From NCBI GenBank assembly GCA_037974665.1, contig CM075768.1, positions 8,147,501-8,211,500 on the forward strand: 64,000 nucleotides of DNA, read 5' to 3'. Origin of the DNA: Ehretia macrophylla. Its lineage: Eukaryota > Streptophyta > Magnoliopsida > Boraginales > Ehretiaceae. Of this stretch, positions 57,429 to 64,000 are shown in pieces; position 1 is the stretch's first letter; each line of letters begins with the position of its first letter. The position numbers and the translations under genes are program-made. The notes under the pieces were generated by a model that did not search any database, was not told the DNA's origin, and saw only the letters and a program-made list of their open reading frames with translations.

Positions 57429-60427
57429 TGTAATAGCCCGACCCTTCGCGGAATCGAGTTCCTGATCTAATACCCAACACGATGAAAAATGAGGGAAAAC
57501 ATACGAAGTTTTTCCTGTTTCTAGGACCGACCAAAACCCTACACTCAGATGAAATCTCCATAATAACAATATAGAACATACATACCATGACTACCTAAGG
57601 CTATAAGACGAACTGAGTCCTCCTATCAACATACAAGCATGCATTTCCATCACTATTGAGATTCTTTTAACAATAACTCGCTTATCATGCCACTCTAATC
57701 TTATCTATTCAATTTTTTTTATCTATTAAGTCCGTCAATCAACCTTCTTTAACCCAAAAAAGCATGCGAGACAATCAAGCGATAAAGTAAACCATTAAGT
57801 TATTACAAGCCACATTTCTCTATTAATCCCTACAAGTCTTTAAACTTTACAATACAATCCCTCATAGCAACTTAAATACATACAAGAACGAATACAACTA
57901 CATGTCAGCTTTCTATAATCCAATCAAATTACAATCCAAGCCACATAGCAAATTCACATAGCTGAACCAGAAAATGTTAGAAACGAAAGTGAGCATACAA
58001 ACATGTATACTTAATGAGAGAGGGAAAATATAGTCGGGGTATTTTTGAAATTATTTCATGCAATGCAAGTAAACATGTCCTCGAATATTCATTACGAGAC
58101 ATCAATTAAGAATGACTATGACCAATACACAAATGCGAACAAAGATAAATAGCAACGCAAAGTACATATGCGCAAGCTAGTTAGCAGTAAACTAGCTAAC
58201 ACACAAGTATACGAGACTAAATAGCACACAAGTATACGAGTCTAGTTAACCACAAGTAACTTTCCTGAGGTAGAGCTTTATGCCCCAACGAGGTGAGCCA
58301 AACCTCTAAGGTAAGAGATTATGCCCTAGCGAAAGTTACACAAGAGATACAAGGTCAGTCATGAACACGAGCCATAGATAACTCTCTCTTGAGGTAGATC
58401 TTTATGCCTCAAAGAGGTGGACCAAACCTTTGAGGTAGAAGATTATGCCCCAACGAGAGAAGAAGCAGGGACCATGGTAGCTGAGCTAGACCGACAGCCC
58501 AATGCTCCCGGGAGTTTCTCGACACTACCATGTCTGAAAGGTTGCACAACCCGATACGATTATGAGAATTCACGAGATGTCACGAGATAAACACAAATAA
58601 ACATGAGAAATTACAAGATAATGATATAAGTCGATAACACATAAACGAGGGACAACAAAGTAGGTTGCCCTCAACTCATATATTAGAGAATAACAAGTGT
58701 ATATCTTAAGCAATTGAATATTATACATTTGACTTATTCTAATTTAGAAATTGAACTCAAGAAGCCATGGAATTATCACCTTAGTCAATTAGCCAAGATT
58801 CACATATAACTTGTACTAGTCTTTTAACAATTGACTACATATAAGCAAATCAACTCACATAGTTAACATAACACTTAATAAATCATATTGAATATCTTAT
58901 AACTATCATTTAACTTCAATATACACATACACACAACGAGAATCCGTAGTTTTACTATCTAGCAATCACAATCACTAATGTCAATTATCAACTAGCTAAA
59001 ACATCTTTCAATTTCTTACAGATGCTTAACTTTATTAGTTCAGTTACCTATGATATAGTCCTCAAAATGCTTTATTCTTTATCTATAGACGTAGCTCTTC
59101 GAGTGTAGATAAATTTAGATTCAAACGGTGTTCAATTCCAAGTTAAATTCTAAACGTTACAGCCATTTCTGTACGACTACTTTGAATTGTCCTGTTTATG
59201 CAATTTTTTAGTTGGCTCTCGGAAATGGCTATGGCAGAGGGACTAAACGATTGATTCAGATATTGCACTCAATAGATAAGTTGTTCCCCTATGTCTTGGC
59301 TATAACATATTCAAAATTCAACTATTTTTTACTTTATTTGCTATGTAAAACGTGTCTCAAACTATAGAAAGGTGAATATGCCAGATTTTCTTCTTTTGCT
59401 CTTCTTCTTCTTTTGGTTACATTTTCTTGTTTTCTTGAGTTAAACTAGGCATATACAAATCGCTAACAACATTTATCAAACACATAACCTGCATACAAGA
59501 GCTTCAATTAACTTTGCAACAAATATTTCTAAGAATTCTAACAATACAACACTAAACAAGCAAAGAACACTCAATCAACATTATTCAAGCTAGAATTCCT
59601 TTATTCTTGCAATTATAATTCAATTCTCAACTAACCTCTTCATAAAGCACAACATATCTACAAAATAAAACCATAAAATATAAAGTAGATACAATCCCTC
59701 ACCTCATTCATGCTTAAATCGTGAGAATACGCAAGAAAATCGTGAAGAAATCGGTTCGTACGATTTAATTTTCTCTTCTTTCTTCTTCTCTATCTCTCTT
59801 CTTCCCCTTGACCTACTATCCCTCTCCATTCTCTAGATTTTTCTTTCTATTTTATCTATTATATAAGTTGTATTATGTATATTATGGGCTTCATTAAGTT
59901 GGGCTTAGCTTGGGCCATTAGTTGGGTTCAAGTAGTTTAGTTGATTTAGTTTAGTTAAGATATGTTGGCCCAGTGATAGTTTAAGTTATCTAATAACCCA
60001 ATTAAAAAGTTTATGAGAGTTACTATTTATGCGAAAAAATGTTTTTACTAAAACTCACACTCTGGTAATGCAATGAACATAATTTTCGATGTACGTAATT
60101 ATGAAATGATTTAAGTAGGTTAATTAAGTGAATAGAAAAATTAAATAAAATGGTTGAATATCTATCTTGTCTCGGGCTCAATCATAATTTATGAAATCTA
60201 CGTTACTAATTGTAAATGAATGGTTTCAAATAAATTTAATATGATGATAATGATCTCAAGTAGATTATTTAAGCATGATTTACTTATGTTACGAGAAATG
60301 TAATATTATGTGAGGAATGAAATTAAATTACCAAATTAGGCACATTTGCACATACAATTACTTAAGCTATCGTGTTATCATATGCAAATGAGTATGATAC
60401 ACTACGTACTAGGATTGGGGCGTCACA
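57429..60427 (-). repeat. 3' LTR of minus-strand LARD-like element
   Basis: This 2999-bp LTR begins TGTAATAGCCCGACCC and ends GGGGCGTCACA on the plus strand. It contains short tandem units (58190-58250: CACACAAGTATACGAG; 58264-58470: AGGTAGAGCTTTATGCC and variants), the AAAGTAG stem-loop (58647-58672) and a pyrimidine-rich leader (59770-59850). Confidence 0.88.
58647..58672 (-). promoter_or_regulatory. LTR stem-loop with AAAGTAG loop (copy 4)
   Basis: GAGGG (58647-58651), a one-base A bulge and CAAC pair with GTTG and CCCTC (58664-58672). Nine base pairs close the loop AAAGTAG. Confidence 0.6.
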
Positions 60428-60440
60428 TTCTCCCCTCCTT
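60428..60440 (-). promoter_or_regulatory. Polypurine tract
   Basis: The minus strand reads AAGGAGGGGAGAA directly before the LTR start TGTGACGCCCC. GAGGATGCAATTGTTTT precedes it, as in the element at 8955-15742. Confidence 0.88.
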
Positions 60441-63300
60441 AAAACAATTGCATCCTCGCAATTCCTTCTTTCTAATTCTCCTTATGATTCACACACCAAG
60501 TTCAACCTTATTTACATTATGTTCATAACTAACTCTTCCATCTATAACTTCGCAACCTAAAAGAGATAAGTAGTCTACTATGGTATGCAAAATGTTATAG
60601 TTCACAAGAGGTTTACAAGGGACAAGTAAGAAAGAATAAGTAGAACCAATAATTATCCATTTAGGGAGCCAAGTGGGTTTAGAAGATTTGATAGGTTAGG
60701 TGGAAGGGTTTCAATAATTAACAAAAGAAATCAATAACTCATGATATGGAATGAATGGAAATCTTTACATAGTAGGTATAGGAGGCAAGTACGAATTACA
60801 TAGATTAATAGCAATAGTAGCGATAGTAATATTTGTAAATTTGATAATGAAATTTCAAAGGAATTCAATCAACAAGTTCACAAGTTAGTGGGCTTATAAT
60901 AAGAAGAACGATATGCTATGGAAGTTCAATTCTCTTTATATAAAGAATGGTCCAATAATAATGAACACAAAGGTTTGAGAGATCATCCTCTATCTCCACC
61001 TAGAATCAATATTAGCAAAAGAATAGCAATTGGCAAAAGAATGAATGTTTGCACAATTAATGAATAAGTCCAACAAATGAAATGAAAATGTGCATCAAAG
61101 AGTATGAATAAGGGCAACGAATATTGATTCTATCACTTCCTCAGCCACATGTTAAAAGAAAAACAGAGAATGCATCCGAATAGTTCAAATTGTTTCAATA
61201 AGTAGCCAACAAGGAAATAGAAGGTTTAGTGAATGTCATATGGCCAGTTAAATAATTGAAGAAACAATTATAAAATGAGGAAGTATCTCAATACCAGGAA
61301 AATGAAACAAATATCAGATGAGGATAAATATACCAGACTTACATGCCTCAAACTCAGTCTTAAAAGCATATGTTCTACATTTTTCAATCATGATAGTCAT
61401 TACCATAAGGAATGGAATCAATGTCATGGATCACCTAATCTTAATCGATCCTCATAAATAGGTTCAAAGGTGAGTTGCTTAATTCCCAAAACCTTTACCC
61501 AAACTCAAGACAATTCTTAATCATGATTCAATTTCTAATTATAAGAATGAGCACTTAGTAGGAAGATACATATCAATTCTTAAGATGCCCTAATTCTCTT
61601 CAATCAACTTAACATTATTAGTTATCTTTAAACTTAATGAAAAAGGTCTCTTAAAACTAACAAATGACACGTAGGGTTCCTCGAGATACCATCTGACACC
61701 AAGTGGCTTAAAAATTCTTAACCTTGTCTTGTCACACATCTCAATTCATTTATGGAACAAGTAAGACATCTTATCTAACTAGCCTTGCCTCAACTCCATA
61801 GCATAGCATAACTCCTCAATTCACCATATAACTTCTAAATTTAAATCCTTAGTTCAAATCAACACCTAAAGCTGGAATTTAACGTTTGGGATTTCATTCA
61901 AGTTATATTCCATTAAGTCGTAATTAACGTCTATAGTTTAAGTCCCTAGTTGATTCGGTCAAGTTTTACCCTTGAGTAACATCAACTCTTTGACCACATA
62001 ACCTTATTATACCACAAGATCTTGTAAGTCTTAATTGGTGGCTTAATAATCCATACAAACATTAAAAGTCTAGTCATCAAACATCATTGTCCTCAGATTA
62101 TTCGTATATCATTATCCCATTCCTACAATCCATCCATTAATAAAAGATTCAATTTTTACACTAATATTGTCTCCAAGGCACAAATAGACAACTAGGAGGT
62201 TACAACTCTCATTCGTCAATAACCTAGCTACTAAAACCTTCACATTAAAATCTACACACCTTAATATAGTAACAATCATTAAATTGGGTTAAATTCAACC
62301 TTGTTCATCCTAAAACATGATCATCATTAAGGTCACATGTATACGCTAGCCATATATAATAGCAACTCAATTCTCATGCATTTGACACTTATCAGATTAC
62401 CTTTCCAGATTCCATACCTAATTATGAGATTGAGACCCTATTATCTACCAAACAACATTATACCCTGCTACCGTGTACCATATCAATATAATCAAGTCCT
62501 AACTTTAACAATTAGGTAGTGATTCATACAATTCGAAAGATTAGCCCAATAACTACAATGACATATCGAAGGGACAATCATAGTAACGGATGGAATGCGA
62601 GACAGGAATTACAGTAATGATACAAAGTAGGAGGGGAAAACTTGTTACAATCAATCAAAGGTAATAGGTTAGGCAGAGCATTCTCTAGAGACCAACGAAC
62701 TCAAAAATCATTGAATGAGAATTATTCGATAACTGAGATATAAAACAAAAGGATTATCAAAGATCATAATGGAATTAACAAATAACTAGCACATCAACAA
62801 AGAGAAACACAAAGTGTCAAAGAACGACATATTAGAGGAATCCAAACTTACCTCTTTATGTCTCAACACTTCATGAAATCCATCAAAGCCTTGAGTCATT
62901 TTCTAAATCCACAACACATAATTATTACAAAGTTAAAATTTCAATCACATTACTTTATAATCCATGTAATCACTAATCAGTTTACATTCAGTTTAACCCC
63001 ATAATATACAGATGGATTCACCAATGACTGTTAAAGATAGAGTAACTCCACGGTATATTAAACTTCAAGCTCACATTCAACTTCTATGAAGACTTAATCC
63101 TTCATAAGCCTATTGAAGTTTGCCCATGGTCGAGACATGTATGCAATGATGCAAAATAAAATGCAAACATTAATGCATATTGATGACACATAAAGTACAT
63201 AGAACACGTAGCACGTTGGCATGCAAATGAATCCAACTACCCCATTTCTCTACATACCTACGTATGACCGAGGATCCTATCCCGACTGAGAGCTATATAA
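60441..63300 (-). other. Non-coding internal domain of LARD-like element
   Basis: About 2.9 kb of AT-rich sequence has no open frame above about 65 codons and no retroelement motif on either strand. Confidence 0.8.
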
Positions 63301-63312
63301 GCTTTGATACCA
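63301..63312 (-). promoter_or_regulatory. Primer binding site, tRNA-iMet
   Basis: The minus strand reads TGGTATCAAAGC, one mismatch from the initiator-tRNA consensus, 2 bases from the LTR end at 63315. The next 35 bases of the leader (plus 63266-63300) resemble 11442-11477. Confidence 0.88.
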
Positions 63313-63314
63313 CT

Positions 63315-64000
63315 TGTAGCGTTCCGATCCCTCGTAGAATCGGGTTCCCGATCTAATACCCCACGGCACGAAAAATGAGAAAAAACGGATGGAGTTTTTC
63401 CGATTTCTAGGACTGACCAAAACCCTGCACTCAGAAGAAGTCTCCACAATAACAATATACAATATACATACCATGACCCAAGGCTATAAAACCAACCGAC
63501 TCATCCTATCAACACACAAGCATGCATTTTCATCATTATTCAGATTCTTTTAACAATAACTCACTTATCATACCACTCTAATTTTATTTATTATGTCCGC
63601 CAATCAACATTCTTTAACCCAAACAAGCATGCAAAACAATCAAGCGATAAAGTAAACCATTAAGTTATTACAAGCCACTTATCCCTACTAATTCCTACAA
63701 GTCCTTAAACTTTACAATACAATCCGTCATAGCAACTTAAATACATACAAGACCGAATACAACTACATGTCAGATTTCTATGATCCAATCAAATTACAAT
63801 CCAAGCCATATAGCTAATTCACATAGCTAAACATGTACAATCAATGGAGCCAACATAATCAAACACGAAACTCTCAAGCTTTCTCTTTATCAACCTCTGA
63901 AGGCACTGACATGAAAATGTTAGAAACGAGGGTGAGCCTACAAACACGTATACTTAGTGAGAGATGAGACATATAGTTGGTTAGTTTTCGAAATCATTTC
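63315..64000 (-). repeat. 5' LTR of minus-strand LARD-like element, cut by window end
   Basis: It begins TGTAGCGTTCCGATCCC and aligns with 57429 onward. The extreme end differs more (TGTAGCGTT against TGTAATAGC). A 60-bp segment near 63835-63895 is not in the other LTR. Confidence 0.85.

Larger units (their letters stand above)
57429..64000 (-). mobile_element. Non-coding gypsy-type LTR element (LARD-like), runs off window
   Basis: Minus-oriented element with a left LTR 57429-60427, PPT, 2887-bp interior, PBS and the start of the right LTR (63315 onward). The interior has no gag or pol domain. The LTR edges 57429-57600 and 63315-63485 align closely (shared GATCTAATACCC, TTTCTAGGAC, ACTCAGA). 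It resembles the element at 8955-15742 in PPT context and leader, but the LTRs are from another family. The TSD cannot be tested because the right end is outside. Confidence 0.88.

Noticed and set aside
58190-58470. CRISPR-like direct repeats
   Set aside because: Units are variable, contiguous and within a plant LTR; there are no unique regular spacers.
59461-63300. Host gene inside the non-coding interior or LTR
   Set aside because: No frame above about 65 codons, no splice pattern and no motif on either strand.

Overview
The window is eukaryotic, from a repeat-rich, AT-rich plant nuclear genome. The evidence is an F-box/F-box-associated protein gene, Ty1/copia and Ty3/gypsy LTR retrotransposons with tRNA-iMet or tRNA-Asp primer sites, an RTE-type LINE and an En/Spm (CACTA) transposon. 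It is an angiosperm, probably a eudicot; the species cannot be told from the sequence alone. I see one credible intact host gene, a single-exon F-box gene on the minus strand at 18103-19251. Nearly everything else is transposon, much of it nested.

Layout. 1-1403 is the end of a gypsy-type LTR. 1404-3100 holds a degenerate Tat-like LTR. 3100-5200 is AT-rich intergenic sequence with one possible MITE. 5206-17569 is a decayed copia element (TSD CTCTT) whose reverse transcriptase is split at 8954/15743 by a complete, non-coding LTR element (8955-15742, TSD GCAAG). The F-box gene follows. 19644-28876 is a minus-oriented solo LTR (TSD GATTT) that carries a non-autonomous CACTA element at 21460-26666 (TSD TTC). 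30087-32917 is a second solo LTR (TSD ATGTT). 33837-35041 is a SIRE-like solo LTR (TSD ATTAT). 35414 to about 40270 is a minus-strand copia element cut by another solo LTR at 36276-37664. 41554-42914 is a minus-strand copia gag-protease fragment. It abuts a gypsy-type LTR (42915-53074) that is itself interrupted by an Athila-like element (45219-51558, TSD GGTTG). Then come a chromovirus integrase/chromodomain remnant (53422-54085, minus) and a 5'-truncated RTE LINE (about 54090-55050). An LTR fragment (56432-57428) is broken by a second non-coding LTR element that runs off the window (57429-64000).

How the parts relate. Target-site duplications read directly from the sequence fix most boundaries and the order of nesting. 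LTR divergence agrees with that order: by hand count about 1.5% for the inner element at 8955-15742 and about 3% for the copia element around it. Both complete gypsy-like elements lack gag and pol but keep the PBS, PPT and a shared leader just after the PBS. They look like LARD-type non-autonomous elements mobilised in trans.

The most interesting signal not explained by ordinary annotation is a small stem-loop. Its loop is AAAGTAG on the plus strand. It recurs four times in three different minus-oriented gypsy-type LTRs with stems that differ in sequence but still pair.
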